Source: JBAVVD01 sp049697115
GTDB lineage: Bacteria; Acidobacteriota; Aminicenantia; Aminicenantales; UBA4085
Direction: 5' to 3'
NCBI GenBank assembly: GCA_049697115.1
Contig: JBAVVD010000087.1
Location: 1-61,154 of the forward strand
Length of the DNA stretch: 61,154 nucleotides
The notes beneath the pieces are model-generated. The model was not told the DNA's origin. It saw only the letters and a list, made by a program, of their open reading frames with translations, and searched no databases. Both the position numbers and the translations under genes were made by a program. Below are positions 43,366 to 53,548 of the stretch, piece by piece (the first letter of the stretch is position 1; each line of letters begins with the position of its first letter).

Positions 43366-44697
43366 ATGTCCAAAAATATCCTTCTCATCAATCCCTGGAT
43401 TTATGACTTCACGGCCTATGACTTCTGGTTGAAGCCTTTAGGATTATTGTACATCGCTGCTATTCTCCAGAAATACACGAAAACCCGGATTCATTTCATT
43501 GACTGCCTGAGCCGCCATCATCCGCTCTTGGAGAAGAAAACAAAGTCAAAACCGGATGGGAGAGGCCCCTTTCCCAAGGAGGAGGTGGAAAAGCCTCAGG
43601 TCCTGAAAAAAGTGCCCCGCCGGTATTCACGGTACGGAATTCCAGTGACGCTTTTTCTTCAGGAATTGGAGCGCGTTCCTCTGCCCGACCTTGTCCTTCT
43701 CACTGGCACCATGACTTACTGGTATCCAGGTGTGCAGATGGCCATTGAGCTTGTGCGGAAAAAGTTCGGTTCAGTTCCGGTTGTCCTCGGAGGAATTTAT
43801 GCGTCCCTGATGGGGGAGCATGCCCGGAGGTTTTCGGGCGCCGATGAAATCTGTCAAGGCCCAGGGGAGAACAAAATCCTCCCTCTGGTCCGGAAATATC
43901 TGGGCGATGGAGCTGCAGAGGCGGCGGAATTTTCCACTCTGGATGACCTTCCTCATCCGGCCCACGGCCGGCTCAGAAGCCAGGAGTTCCTTCCTTTGCT
44001 CACGTCCAGAGGCTGTCCTTTTCGATGCACCTTTTGCGCCAGCCCGATCCTTAATGAAAAATTTGAGCAGAGGAAGCCGTCTTCTGTTGTTGCGGAGATC
44101 ACTGAGAATTTTTATCTCTACAAGACACGGCATCTGGTTTTTTATGATGATGCGCTTCTTCTCAACAGGGAGGCTCACATCGTCCCCATCTTGAAGGGAA
44201 TCCTCCGGGAAAGACTGCCTCTTTCTTGCCATACTCCCAATGGGCTTCATGTCCGGGAGGTGAATGACGAAATTGCCTGCCTTTTCCGACAGGCGGGAGT
44301 TCGGTCCCTTTATCTGAGCCAGGAATCCGCAGACGCGGCTGTGCTCAGGGACTCCTGCCCCAAGGTTTCGCCCGAAGACCTGGAGAAGGCATTGGCGAGT
44401 CTGGAAAAAGCGGGATTCAGGCGTCCGGATATTAATGTTTACCTTATCGCCGGACTTCCGGGCCAGGATCCGGCAGGGATTAGAGAAAGTATTTGTCATG
44501 TCTTCCGCCTGGGAGCAAAGCCGCGCCTGGCTTACTATTCTCCGATTCCAGGCACGCCTCTCTGGTCGGACTTGGTGGCTCAGGGATATTTCCGTCCGGA
44601 TGCCGACCCTCTTTTGCATAATAAGCTGACCTTTCCCTATCTCTGGGGAAACTTTTTTTCCTCCGATTTTGAGTCGCTCCGGCACTTCGCTGAATGA
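43366..44697 (+). CDS. Radical SAM protein with N-terminal B12-binding-like domain
   Basis: 443 residues from ATG 43366, 9 nt after tRNA-Leu. The N-terminal part (MSKNILLINPWIYDFTAYDFWLKPLGLLYIAAIL) is a cobalamin-binding-type Rossmann domain, up to about residue 190. The radical SAM core has LLTSRGCPFRCTFCASP (CxxxCxxC, three [4Fe-4S] ligands), VFYDDALL, YLIAGLPGQ. The class B group often methylates or modifies unreactive carbons; substrate unknown. No usual SD before the ATG, so it may be transcribed with the tRNA or have a weak start. Confidence 0.85.
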   Translation: MSKNILLINPWIYDFTAYDFWLKPLGLLYIAAILQKYTKTRIHFIDCLSRHHPLLEKKTKSKPDGRGPFPKEEVEKPQVLKKVPRRYSRYGIPVTLFLQELERVPLPDLVLLTGTMTYWYPGVQMAIELVRKKFGSVPVVLGGIYASLMGEHARRFSGADEICQGPGENKILPLVRKYLGDGAAEAAEFSTLDDLPHPAHGRLRSQEFLPLLTSRGCPFRCTFCASPILNEKFEQRKPSSVVAEITENFYLYKTRHLVFYDDALLLNREAHIVPILKGILRERLPLSCHTPNGLHVREVNDEIACLFRQAGVRSLYLSQESADAAVLRDSCPKVSPEDLEKALASLEKAGFRRPDINVYLIAGLPGQDPAGIRESICHVFRLGAKPRLAYYSPIPGTPLWSDLVAQGYFRPDADPLLHNKLTFPYLWGNFFSSDFESLRHFAE

Positions 44698-44795
44698 GAA
44701 GAGAGACCGTTCTTCTTTCTTCTCTCAATTTCCATGAATTTCACAAAATTACAGAGATAAAAAAATGCGATCGACAATTGGATCGAACTTTTGCC

Positions 44796-44824
44796 TTGAA
44801 ATTTGGGCCCGAGAAGCTTAATTT
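44796..44824 (+). promoter_or_regulatory. Promoter of the GWxTD gene
   Basis: TTGAAA (44796-44801), 17-nt spacer, TAATTT (44819-44824). AAGGAGA (44843-44849) is the SD. The -10 box is identical to that of the tetR promoter. Confidence 0.6.
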
Positions 44825-44854
44825 AAAAGAGACAGGCTCTTTAAGGAGATCCGA

Positions 44855-45820
44855 ATGAAAAAGCAAAAAATAGGAGTCCTAGCGCTGGCTCTGATAGCAG
44901 GGCTTATCGTTTCTGTCTCCTGCCGACTTTACAACCTGGAGCGGAAGCTCGATCCTGTAAATGCCGAATTTTTAAACACAGTCAAGTACATCATTACGAG
45001 TGAAGAGCGGAAGACCTTTCTGGAGCTGCCCGATTCAGAGAAACCCCAGTTCATTGAAGAATTCTGGAAGCGTCGCGATCTGGATCCGGATACGGAAGAA
45101 AATGAATTCAAGATGGAATATTTCAACCGTATAGAGAAAGCGAACGCGACTTATCTCGGAGAAGGGGTCCCCGGCTGGCTGACGGACCGGGGGAGAATTT
45201 TCATTATTTTCGGGCCTCCCACGGACAGGTTCACTCAACCGATGAGCGGGGATCCTTATTCCCGCTGCAGCGAAGTCTGGTATTACGGAGACTTTCCTGT
45301 GGTCTTTTACGATTCCACATGCACGGGATCCTATAAGCTGGTCACTTACGACCTGACGCCTATCCGCAGGCTTGACATCTCGTATATGCAAGAGAACATT
45401 CTGGCCGATTCCCAGAAAACATCCAAGGAAGGGAGGAGGCTTTTTGATCTTAATGTGAAGATCAATAAAAGTCGAGAAGAGACAGGAAAGATTTCAGGCG
45501 AAGTCCTTCTGGAGATCCCGTATGATCGCATTTGGTTCAAGGCCGACGGGAGCCGAATGGAGACGACTCTTGATGTGGAACTGAGTCTCAAGGATGTCCA
45601 GGGCCAGATTGTCTGGGAGCGGAAGGATTCTTTTGAGGTCAAGTTCGAGGAAGCCGAACTCCAAAGCAAAATCGGACAAAGTCACATCCTAGAGATTCCT
45701 TTCTTGATCGACCAGGAATCTCAACTCAACCGGCTGGCACTGGGAAAGAACATGCTCCACGTCCTGCTGAAAAACAGGACAGGGAATGAAACGCTGAGAA
45801 AAGCAATGGAATTCAAATAA
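44855..45820 (+). CDS. GWxTD-domain protein, exported
   Basis: A 321-residue protein. An N-terminal signal (KIGVLALALIAGLIVSVSC) could be a weak lipobox. The GWxTD core is at about 45-165: EFIEEFWKRRDLDPDTEENEFKMEYFNRIEKAN, then PGWLTDRGRIFIIFGPP with the name-giving motif GWLTD, and VWYYGDFPVVFYD. The C-terminal half (about 195-321) is beta-rich. The family is restricted mainly to Acidobacteriota, Bacteroidota and related phyla and its role is unknown. It has its own promoter and terminator and faces a TonB receptor gene. Confidence 0.85.
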   Translation: MKKQKIGVLALALIAGLIVSVSCRLYNLERKLDPVNAEFLNTVKYIITSEERKTFLELPDSEKPQFIEEFWKRRDLDPDTEENEFKMEYFNRIEKANATYLGEGVPGWLTDRGRIFIIFGPPTDRFTQPMSGDPYSRCSEVWYYGDFPVVFYDSTCTGSYKLVTYDLTPIRRLDISYMQENILADSQKTSKEGRRLFDLNVKINKSREETGKISGEVLLEIPYDRIWFKADGSRMETTLDVELSLKDVQGQIVWERKDSFEVKFEEAELQSKIGQSHILEIPFLIDQESQLNRLALGKNMLHVLLKNRTGNETLRKAMEFK

Positions 45821-45857
45821 AAGAGAGGAACATTTCCTCCCCCCTCTTTTATTTTTT
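45815..45857. terminator. Bidirectional terminator between the GWxTD gene and the TonB receptor
   Basis: AAATAAAAGAG (45815-45825) is the exact complement of CTCTTTTATTT (45844-45854); an inner GGAA/TTCC pairing extends the stem. T-rich on the plus strand and A-rich at the other side, so it can serve both genes. It overlaps the GWxTD stop codon. Confidence 0.7.
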
Positions 45858-45860
45858 CAA

Positions 45861-48800
45861 TCAGAAGCTGTATCTGATTCCCAGCCGGATAGAACGGACG
45901 CCGTAGCAACCTATGATTTTCTTATAATTTGAACCAAGCAAATAGGCCGCCTGGGTCGCATCGGCGTAGGTGTTGTAGTAAAGGGAACCTCCCGGATTGT
46001 CATTGACATCGAGTTCCTTTTGGCCTCCGACATTAAAGACATCCACGTAAATGGTCAATTTTCCATTTTGTCCGACAGTGAAATTCTTTTCGATTCTCAT
46101 ATCCAGATTGGTGTAAGAATGATGTCTCCGGGCTCCCGGATTCTCTGCCCGGACCGGAGTGTAAGAATAATACGTGCCGAGTCCCATATAGTTAGCCGGG
46201 AAATAGATGCGGTCGAGGGTTCTTCCCCAGGGACTTCCGGACATGTGCTGGACATAGGCGCTGAGGATAAAGTCCCACGGAAGAATGTAGGTTCCCATGA
46301 CCTTGATCTGGAGCGGACGGTCAAACCGGAGAGGGCCGTAGGCGTTGATGAGAGAGTTGGGGTCATTGGATATTCCGGACATTCCTTCCGCGGCTCCGTT
46401 CTCAGCGTCTTTTTCAAAGCCTTCTGTATTGCCCTTTAAAGAGCTGTAAAGGATAGAGCCGCTGAGCTGCCATTTATTGGACATCCGTTTGTCAAATGTG
46501 AACATGACGGCCCAATATTTTCTCTTGGCCTCCGGCAGATTTGTCCCTTTCCAGATTGGAGCGGGCCGATCGGCTCTTAGACCATACACGGTCAGGGTCT
46601 GGTCGTCTTCCGTGTGGAATATGCCATCCATTCCGGGATCTGTGAAAGCGAAAGGCAGCCAGATGAGGCCTTTCTCGTCGGTTGCATTAGAGTCATAGCC
46701 ATTAACAATGTCAATGTCATCAATGATATTCTTATTTTGCTTCCACACGAACTGGATGCCGAGCTTGAAGTCTTTAATCAGCTCGTGCTCGATTCCGGCA
46801 ATGACCTCATTCGTGTAAGGAGCCTTGAGATTCTCCATATAAAAAGAGGAGTAGGGATCCTGTTCAGAATAGGACTGCAATAAGTAACTGTCTGTCGGCG
46901 GGAGATCCATCTTTTTATTCCCATTGAGGTCATTCCAGTACCAGTTAAAGGAGTTGGGGCCGAAGATCTGATCCTGGCTGTATTGGGCGGTCCAGATGGG
47001 CTCAAAGTAGCGGGAAAAGGAGAGGTTGAAGGCTGTTTTTCCATCGCCAAACAAATCGTAGACAAGGCCGACTCGGGGAGAGAATGTGGCGAATTCAACA
47101 ATTTTTTTCCATGGAGTGGTTAACGCATCGAAAGGGGATCCCAAGCCTGCGGCTTTCAACTGTTTGCCCAGGGCGATCAGGAGTTCATTGGGATCCATTC
47201 CTTCGGCCAGGTTCTCTGGGCCGTACTGGAAGCGCAGCTCAGGCCGGATTTGCACGGGCTCATACAGAAAGGAATAATCAAATCGAAGGCCGAGATTCAA
47301 GGCCAGTTTTCCTTTGACAATGCTGTCCTGAAGGTAGGCCGAAAAACGACGGACATGGTCCTGGACATCCCATTGGCCTTCTTCCGGCGGACAGGTGAGT
47401 ATGCGGAGACGGCCCTGTTTTTGAGAAGGTGAATAATAATAGGGATCGCCCGCTGCATAATCATACCAGTAGGAATAATAGGGATTTGGACTGTACCAGT
47501 CGCGGTGGTATTCGCTTTGTTCGAACTCCGCGCCGGCCTTAAATTCATGGCTTCCTCCGAGGAAGTCATTCATGAAGTGGACGATCGAAGCCGAACCTAC
47601 TATTTTCTTTCGGATATTGATCTCGTTAAATGGCGATGTTCCCCACATAATGTCTGCTTGGCGGTCATAAAAGGTGTACTGGCCGTTGTATCTGGAATAG
47701 GTCGGGAAGGAGCTGTGGATGTAGGTGCCGCGGATATCCAAATTCGTATTCTGACTTAAGATCCAGTTCATCTGGTGGGTGGTGGTAAAGGTGTTCTCAT
47801 GGCCCCAGGATTGGGTGGCCTCGAAAGCCGTATCCGCCCCGATCGAATTGGCGTAGACCGGTTCGTAAATGTTGTTATAATGGAGCATACCGCTGTAGCG
47901 GATATTTCTGGTGAGCTGGAAAGTCATCTTGACAAATCCCAGCCACTCCCTGTGTTCAAGGTCATAATGGGGGCTCTCTGTGAAGCCGATGGACGCCATC
48001 CGTTTTTCCGGCGTTTCTGCGTAGGCCTGATTCCAGGCCAAGCGGCGGCCGGAGAGAAAGATCCAGGCTTTTTCTTCGAGAATCGGACCTCCGATGTTCA
48101 AAGAGAAGTCTTTCGAGTCGGTGTATTTCTCAGGCGGGTTGATGTTCAGGGCTTCTAATTGTTCCGGTGTCCACAGGTCTTGATTCAGACTGCCTCCCTG
48201 GTAGTAAAAAACAGCCCCACCGGTGAGCTTGTCTCCGCCGCTCTTGGAAATGATATTGATGTAGGTTGAGCCTGTCTGTCCCACTTCGGCCGGATGAGCG
48301 CCGAATTCAAACTCGATTTCATCAAAGACATCAATGTTGATGTTGGTCATGGAGTAAAAGGTCGCCGGATCGTTCATAGGAGCGCCGTCCAGGGCATAGA
48401 GCTGGCCCTGCACGGTGCCGCCCAGGATGGAAGAACTCCGGTTGAGCGCCACGCCTTCAGAGATGGCGCCGGGGATGGAGTTCTGAATGTCATACAGGTC
48501 CCGGTTCATGGGAATACTGGTCAGGAATTGGGAGCTGTAGTTCACGCTGATTTTTGTCGATTGAATATCGATTGGAGGAGGGGTACTGATGACCGTCACT
48601 TCTTCCTCGATCTCGGTAATTTCCAGCTCAATGGTGACTTCAGTGGTTTTTCCGACGCTGACGAGGATTCCTTTTCGGACGAGAGTCTTGAAACCGGGCA
48701 TCTCGGTCCGCATCTGATACTCTCCGGGCAAAAGAGAAGAAAATCGGAATGTTCCTGTGTCTCCGGTGATATAGTTTCTGATTCCCATGAGCGCTGGACC

Positions 48801-48953
48801 GGACACGGTGATGATCGCTCCGGGAAGAGCATTTTCTTCCTTGTCGATAATCCGTCCGAAAATGGATCCGGTCTGCCGCTGGGCAAAGCTTGTGGAGGTG
48901 AGGATCAACGTCAGAGAAAGGAGCAATATCGCTTTAAGGACTGTGTTGTTCAT
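45861..48953 (-). CDS. TonB-dependent receptor with carboxypeptidase-regulatory-like N-terminal domain
   Basis: 1030 residues from ATG 48953, chosen because GGAGGGA lies just upstream. Signal peptide about 1-24 (LLSLTLILTSTSFAQ). The CarboxypepD_reg domain at 25-110 (TGSIFGRIIDKEENALPGAIITVSGP, FRFSSLLPGEYQMRTEMPGF), plug domain at about 125-235 (TSIPMNRDLYDIQNSIPGAI, LDGAPMNDPATF), then a 22-strand barrel ending in IRYSF. It imports or exports an unknown substrate, possibly an oligosaccharide or peptide. It follows a GntR regulator gene in the same direction (81 bp gap). Confidence 0.88.
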   Translation of the reverse strand: MNNTVLKAILLLSLTLILTSTSFAQRQTGSIFGRIIDKEENALPGAIITVSGPALMGIRNYITGDTGTFRFSSLLPGEYQMRTEMPGFKTLVRKGILVSVGKTTEVTIELEITEIEEEVTVISTPPPIDIQSTKISVNYSSQFLTSIPMNRDLYDIQNSIPGAISEGVALNRSSSILGGTVQGQLYALDGAPMNDPATFYSMTNINIDVFDEIEFEFGAHPAEVGQTGSTYINIISKSGGDKLTGGAVFYYQGGSLNQDLWTPEQLEALNINPPEKYTDSKDFSLNIGGPILEEKAWIFLSGRRLAWNQAYAETPEKRMASIGFTESPHYDLEHREWLGFVKMTFQLTRNIRYSGMLHYNNIYEPVYANSIGADTAFEATQSWGHENTFTTTHQMNWILSQNTNLDIRGTYIHSSFPTYSRYNGQYTFYDRQADIMWGTSPFNEINIRKKIVGSASIVHFMNDFLGGSHEFKAGAEFEQSEYHRDWYSPNPYYSYWYDYAAGDPYYYSPSQKQGRLRILTCPPEEGQWDVQDHVRRFSAYLQDSIVKGKLALNLGLRFDYSFLYEPVQIRPELRFQYGPENLAEGMDPNELLIALGKQLKAAGLGSPFDALTTPWKKIVEFATFSPRVGLVYDLFGDGKTAFNLSFSRYFEPIWTAQYSQDQIFGPNSFNWYWNDLNGNKKMDLPPTDSYLLQSYSEQDPYSSFYMENLKAPYTNEVIAGIEHELIKDFKLGIQFVWKQNKNIIDDIDIVNGYDSNATDEKGLIWLPFAFTDPGMDGIFHTEDDQTLTVYGLRADRPAPIWKGTNLPEAKRKYWAVMFTFDKRMSNKWQLSGSILYSSLKGNTEGFEKDAENGAAEGMSGISNDPNSLINAYGPLRFDRPLQIKVMGTYILPWDFILSAYVQHMSGSPWGRTLDRIYFPANYMGLGTYYSYTPVRAENPGARRHHSYTNLDMRIEKNFTVGQNGKLTIYVDVFNVGGQKELDVNDNPGGSLYYNTYADATQAAYLLGSNYKKIIGCYGVRSIRLGIRYSF

Positions 48954-49034
48954 TCGTCCCTCCATCTTGTGAATTTCCTGAATCATAAAGAATGAGAATT
49001 CAATCCGCACTTTACTCTGCGGACCTTGACATTG

Positions 49035-49769
49035 TTATTTTCTCTCGCCAGGGCTTCTTTTTTGATTCCTCTGAATACTCTCCTTTAATCCCTCCCCGAA
49101 TGAAGAGGGCTGAAGAAGATTGGTCCAGTGTTTCTCCACTAAAGCTTTTAATTTTTTCTTGTCTTTTTCCTTCAGGGCGTTCAGAATTTCTTCGTGTTCC
49201 TTCATGGACCTCTCAAGGGCTCCAGGTTTTTGATAGGCATAATACCGGGCATGGTTGTATCTCAACATCTGCTCGCTCCCATGGCTGAGAGTGTCTAGTA
49301 AAAATTTATTGGGAACGGATTTCCAGATTTTCATATGGATGGCGACATTGAGTTCCATGTACTTTTCAATGGAGCGGGTGCGGACATGGTCTTCCATGGT
49401 CGCCGTCATCTCTTCAATTTCCTGGAGGTCCTTGGGTTTGAAGCGTTCGAACGCCAGGTCGACCGCCAGACCTTCGAGAGCGCTCATCACCTGAAAAATC
49501 TCCTTCAATTCCTGGTAGGAAATCTCTCTGACCACCGCTTCCCGATGGGAGTCGACGGTTAAAAATCCTTCTGCGCCAAGCTTCAACACGGCTTCCCTCA
49601 CCGGCGTGATGCTCACCTGGAAGAGACTGGCGATTTCCTTCTCATTGATTTTCTGATTGGCCTTCAGCCTGTTTTCCACGATGGCTTCTTTGAGGTATGA
49701 ATAGATGGACTGGCTTAGAGTTTTTGGAATGGGGCTCTTGGGGGCAGGGTAATTAGAAGATTTTGGCAT
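49035..49769 (-). CDS. GntR-family transcriptional regulator (FadR/FCD subfamily)
   Basis: 244 residues from ATG 49769 (TTG 49781 also in frame). The GntR winged HTH is at about 15-75: SIYSYLKEAIVENRLKANQKINEKEIASLFQVSITPVREAVLKLGAEGFLTV. An FCD-type all-helical ligand domain follows (about 90-225), with SALEGLAVDLAFERF and NVAIHMKIW and MKEHEEILNALKEKD. It likely senses a small organic acid and controls the TonB receptor gene just downstream. An inverted repeat (49781-49804) sits at its own start. Confidence 0.88.
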   Translation of the reverse strand: MPKSSNYPAPKSPIPKTLSQSIYSYLKEAIVENRLKANQKINEKEIASLFQVSITPVREAVLKLGAEGFLTVDSHREAVVREISYQELKEIFQVMSALEGLAVDLAFERFKPKDLQEIEEMTATMEDHVRTRSIEKYMELNVAIHMKIWKSVPNKFLLDTLSHGSEQMLRYNHARYYAYQKPGALERSMKEHEEILNALKEKDKKKLKALVEKHWTNLLQPSSFGEGLKESIQRNQKRSPGERK

Positions 49770-49780
49770 TGGATCTTTCA

Positions 49781-49804
49781 AATTATATAATACATTTTAT
49801 AATT
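49781..49804. promoter_or_regulatory. Inverted repeat AATTATA-N10-TATAATT at the gntR start
   Basis: AATTATA (49781-49787) and TATAATT (49798-49804) are complementary, 12 bp upstream of the gntR ATG. It includes a TATAAT on the minus strand, so it can be promoter, operator or both. AATTATA also repeats upstream of the second TonB receptor (60588-60610). Confidence 0.4.
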
Positions 49805-49880
49805 AAAAAAACAAATTTTAAATATCCAAATTTGACGATTGGAAAAATGGACATCCCCATCCATTCCGAAAGGGACGTCT

Positions 49881-51068
49881 TTACTTTTTTTTGCCGATGG
49901 CGGCGTAATTGGGCGCCGCGTAAAGCAGCTTGTTCAGACTGTCGATGTTTTGGTTGAGAAGGCGGCTCGTTTCGTCTGTCCCCGGAAGATTGACAAGTCT
50001 CTCCTGGACAAGTTCGTTGGAATATTTGATCTCCACTTCCACAAATCCCGACGCCTCCAGTAGAAATTTCAGGGCCTGAGGGTGGACAGGCGCTTTGTGG
50101 GAGAGGTCAAGAAAGTAAATCTGGACAAGGGCGAAAACGGATGCGGGATTGATGGTTTCCAGGACCAGCACGCCTCCCAGCACCAGTTTCCAATAGGAGA
50201 GCTCGATTATCCTTTTCAGGCTGGCGGGCGGCAGGTGCTCGATGACCTGGGAAGAAAAGATCCCGTCCAGAGAGTTGTCCTTCCATTCGGCCAGCTTTTC
50301 CAGGATATCGCCTTTCTGGCAGTGGAGGCCTTTGTCCAGGCAGATATCGACCATCAGGCTGTTGATTTCAATTCCCGTGCTTTTTATCCCGTTTCTTTCC
50401 AGGAGTTCAAGAAATTCGCCGCGGCCGCAGCCCAGGTCCAGGACAGTGCCTCCTTTTTTAAAATAAGAAACCAGGGATTCCTGCTGTCTCTTGACTTCTT
50501 CCTCACTGCCGCGATATCGGTTTTCAAAGCCGGCATACGGCCAGTCCTCCAGAGGGGCCAGAATTTCTCTAATGTGCGGCGGAGAGGGGAGCTTGTTTTT
50601 TTCCAGAACAGCCAGTACTCGATGGAGTGTTTCTTTAAGGCGCAAGAATTTTTTCATCAGAATTTGGACATCCTTATACTCGGAAGCCAGCTGGTCCACC
50701 CGCCATTCCATGCTCTTGAATATCATTCCCACGTGGTTGCTTCCAAGGGCGTCCCATTCTTTATCTTTAGCATCCATCAGGGAAACCTGGAGCTCAAGAA
50801 GCTGCGCAAGGGAGGAAAAAAGCGCATTCACTTCTTTTAAGGATTGAGCCAGCGCCATTTGGAGTTCTTCCAGGTTCTTTCTGGAAATTCGGGCGGATGA
50901 TTTGAAAAGGCTCCTCGGGGAGGAAAAAAAGGGAAATTTCTTGGACTTTACTTTATTTTCAATATCCAGGAGAGAATTTTTTTTCTCTTTGATTTCTTTG
51001 AGTTGCCGGGCAAATTCTTCTTCTTTCTCTCGGCGCTCCTGGGTAAGCTTTTCAATAATCCGTCTCAT
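49881..51068 (-). CDS. Coiled-coil class I methyltransferase
   Basis: A 395-residue protein. Residues 1-40 are a strongly charged coiled coil (KLTQERREKEEEFARQLKEIKEKK), and 65-185 are helical. The SAM domain is at about 200-395: GSEEEVKRQQESLVSYFKKGGTVLDLGCGRGEFLELLERNG, ITGI-type GIEIN, SSQVIEHLPP and VLVLETINPAS. The architecture resembles the methyltransferases that cap O-antigen chains (WbdD-like), but no kinase domain is present. Coupled by ATGA overlap with the upstream tatA gene. Confidence 0.8.
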   Translation of the reverse strand: MRRIIEKLTQERREKEEEFARQLKEIKEKKNSLLDIENKVKSKKFPFFSSPRSLFKSSARISRKNLEELQMALAQSLKEVNALFSSLAQLLELQVSLMDAKDKEWDALGSNHVGMIFKSMEWRVDQLASEYKDVQILMKKFLRLKETLHRVLAVLEKNKLPSPPHIREILAPLEDWPYAGFENRYRGSEEEVKRQQESLVSYFKKGGTVLDLGCGRGEFLELLERNGIKSTGIEINSLMVDICLDKGLHCQKGDILEKLAEWKDNSLDGIFSSQVIEHLPPASLKRIIELSYWKLVLGGVLVLETINPASVFALVQIYFLDLSHKAPVHPQALKFLLEASGFVEVEIKYSNELVQERLVNLPGTDETSRLLNQNIDSLNKLLYAAPNYAAIGKKK

Positions 51069-51268
51069 TCTTCCTTGGCCGGGGGTTTCGGCTTATCAGA
51101 CGGAGCTTCATTATCCTTGTCTTTGCTGCTGATGGATTTTTTAAAATTTTTGATGCCTTCTCCCAGAGATTTTCCGAGCTCAGGAAGCTTGCGCGCTCCG
51201 AAGATGATAATGACAATCAGGAGTATGATGAGAAGCTCTTGTGGACCGACAGGACCGAACAGAAACAT
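51065..51268 (-). CDS. tatA: Sec-independent protein translocase subunit TatA/TatE
   Basis: A 67-residue protein. One N-terminal membrane helix (LLIILLIVIIIFGARKLPELGKSLGEGIKNFKK): PVGPQELLIILLI, FGARKLPELG is the TatA hinge signature, followed by an amphipathic helix and a charged tail. Forms the pore of the Tat pathway. No tatB or tatC neighbours are in the window. SD GGAGG. A hairpin touches the SD (51279-51298). Transcribed with the methyltransferase. Confidence 0.9.
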   Translation of the reverse strand: MFLFGPVGPQELLIILLIVIIIFGARKLPELGKSLGEGIKNFKKSISSKDKDNEAPSDKPKPPAKEE

Positions 51269-51278
51269 CTGGACCTCC

Positions 51279-51298
51279 TTCGAAGGGCTGCCTTCGAA
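51279..51298 (-). other. Hairpin just upstream of the tatA SD
   Basis: On the minus strand TTCGAAGG, CAGC loop, CCTTCGAA: a perfect 8-bp stem whose 3' arm directly borders the GGAGG ribosome site of tatA. It could modulate translation or be a small terminator relic. Confidence 0.4.
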
Positions 51299-51393
51299 TG
51301 CCGGAATCGGATTCCGACATTAAGAAATTACTTTACTCCGGGAGAAAAGTCAACCTCATCCGAGGAAGCGCACCAGATTCGAGGTTTTCAGTT

Positions 51394-51422
51394 TTGCCTT
51401 TTTTCATGTTTGCCGCTATACT
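51394..51422 (+). promoter_or_regulatory. Putative promoter of mtnA
   Basis: TTGCCT (51394-51399), 17-nt spacer, TATACT (51417-51422), 20 bp before the ATG at 51443. Confidence 0.5.
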
Positions 51423-51442
51423 CTTGCGAAGAGAGGTCAGAT

Positions 51443-52480
51443 ATGCGGCCGACGATCGAATGGTCCGGAGATAAAGTCATCCTGATTGACCAGAGAAAGC
51501 TTCCGGCCGAAGAGGTCTATGTCGTTTGCCGGAATCATCTGGAGGTGGCTGAAGCCATTGAAAAAATGGTCATCCGCGGCGCACCGGCGATCGGTGTCGC
51601 CGCGGCCTTTGGAGTCGCCCTCGGCCTTTTCCACAGGGAAAACACAAAAAACCTGGATGAACAGATCCGCCGGATTATCCAGAGGCTGAAAATGACCCGC
51701 CCCACTGCCCGCAATCTTTTCTGGGCGCTGGAGCGTATGCAGAGCGCTTTTGAGAAATACAAAAGTTTGCCCTTCGACGCGCTCAAGCAGAAGATGGTCG
51801 AGGAAGCTCTGGCCGTCGAAAGAGAAGACATTGAGACGAACCGGAAAATCGGGAGTTTTGGAAAAGAATTGATCAAGGATGGAGACAGTGTGCTCACTCA
51901 CTGCAATGCCGGCGGGCTGGCCACAGCCGGCTACGGCACGGCGGTGGGTGTCATTCGGTCCGCCTTTGAGGAGGGGAAGAGAATCAAGGTCTTTGTGGAT
52001 GAGACGCGGCCTTTTCTCCAGGGGGCCAGACTCACGGTCTGGGAGCTTTCCAGGCTGAACATTCCCCATGTCTTGATCACGGATAATGCCGCTGGCTGGC
52101 TGATGCAGAGGGGAGAGATCAGCCTGGCCATCACCGGCGCGGATCGGATTGCCCGGAATGGCGACACGGCCAATAAGATCGGCACCTATTCTGCGGCCGT
52201 CCTGGCCACGGAGAACCGTCTCCCTTTTTATGTGGCGGCTCCTGTGAGCTCCATTGACCTGTCTCTCGCTGACGGAGGCCAGATCCCCATTGAGGAGAGG
52301 TCTGCTCAGGAAGTCAGAGAAATTGGAGGGAATCTGATCTCTCTTCCGGAGGTGGAGGTCCGGAATCCGGCTTTTGACGTCACGCCCTCGCGGTATGTCT
52401 CGGCGATCATTACGGAAAAAGGGATCATTCGTCCTCCGTATGAAGAAAATCTTGCGGCTCTTGAAAAAAACGATTCCTAG
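51443..52480 (+). CDS. mtnA: S-methyl-5-thioribose-1-phosphate isomerase
   Basis: 345 residues from ATG 51443, the first Met with family similarity and with GAGAGG upstream; the longer frame (to 51239) covers the divergent region. Motifs: IRGAPAIGVAAAFGVALG, PTARNLFWALERM, THCNAGGLATAGYGTAVGVI (catalytic Cys), DETRPFLQGARLTVWEL and ITGADRIARNGDTANKIGTYSAAVLA (catalytic Asp). It isomerises MTR-1-P to MTRu-1-P in methionine salvage. No other salvage gene is nearby. tsaD follows after 57 bp. Confidence 0.93.
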   Translation: MRPTIEWSGDKVILIDQRKLPAEEVYVVCRNHLEVAEAIEKMVIRGAPAIGVAAAFGVALGLFHRENTKNLDEQIRRIIQRLKMTRPTARNLFWALERMQSAFEKYKSLPFDALKQKMVEEALAVEREDIETNRKIGSFGKELIKDGDSVLTHCNAGGLATAGYGTAVGVIRSAFEEGKRIKVFVDETRPFLQGARLTVWELSRLNIPHVLITDNAAGWLMQRGEISLAITGADRIARNGDTANKIGTYSAAVLATENRLPFYVAAPVSSIDLSLADGGQIPIEERSAQEVREIGGNLISLPEVEVRNPAFDVTPSRYVSAIITEKGIIRPPYEENLAALEKNDS

Positions 52481-52537
52481 GCCATTTCGGGACCGGCTCC
52501 ATAAAGATAGATAGATTCTAATGAGAGAATTTTAGAT

Positions 52538-53542
<1,005 letters not shown>

Positions 53543-53548
<6 letters not shown>

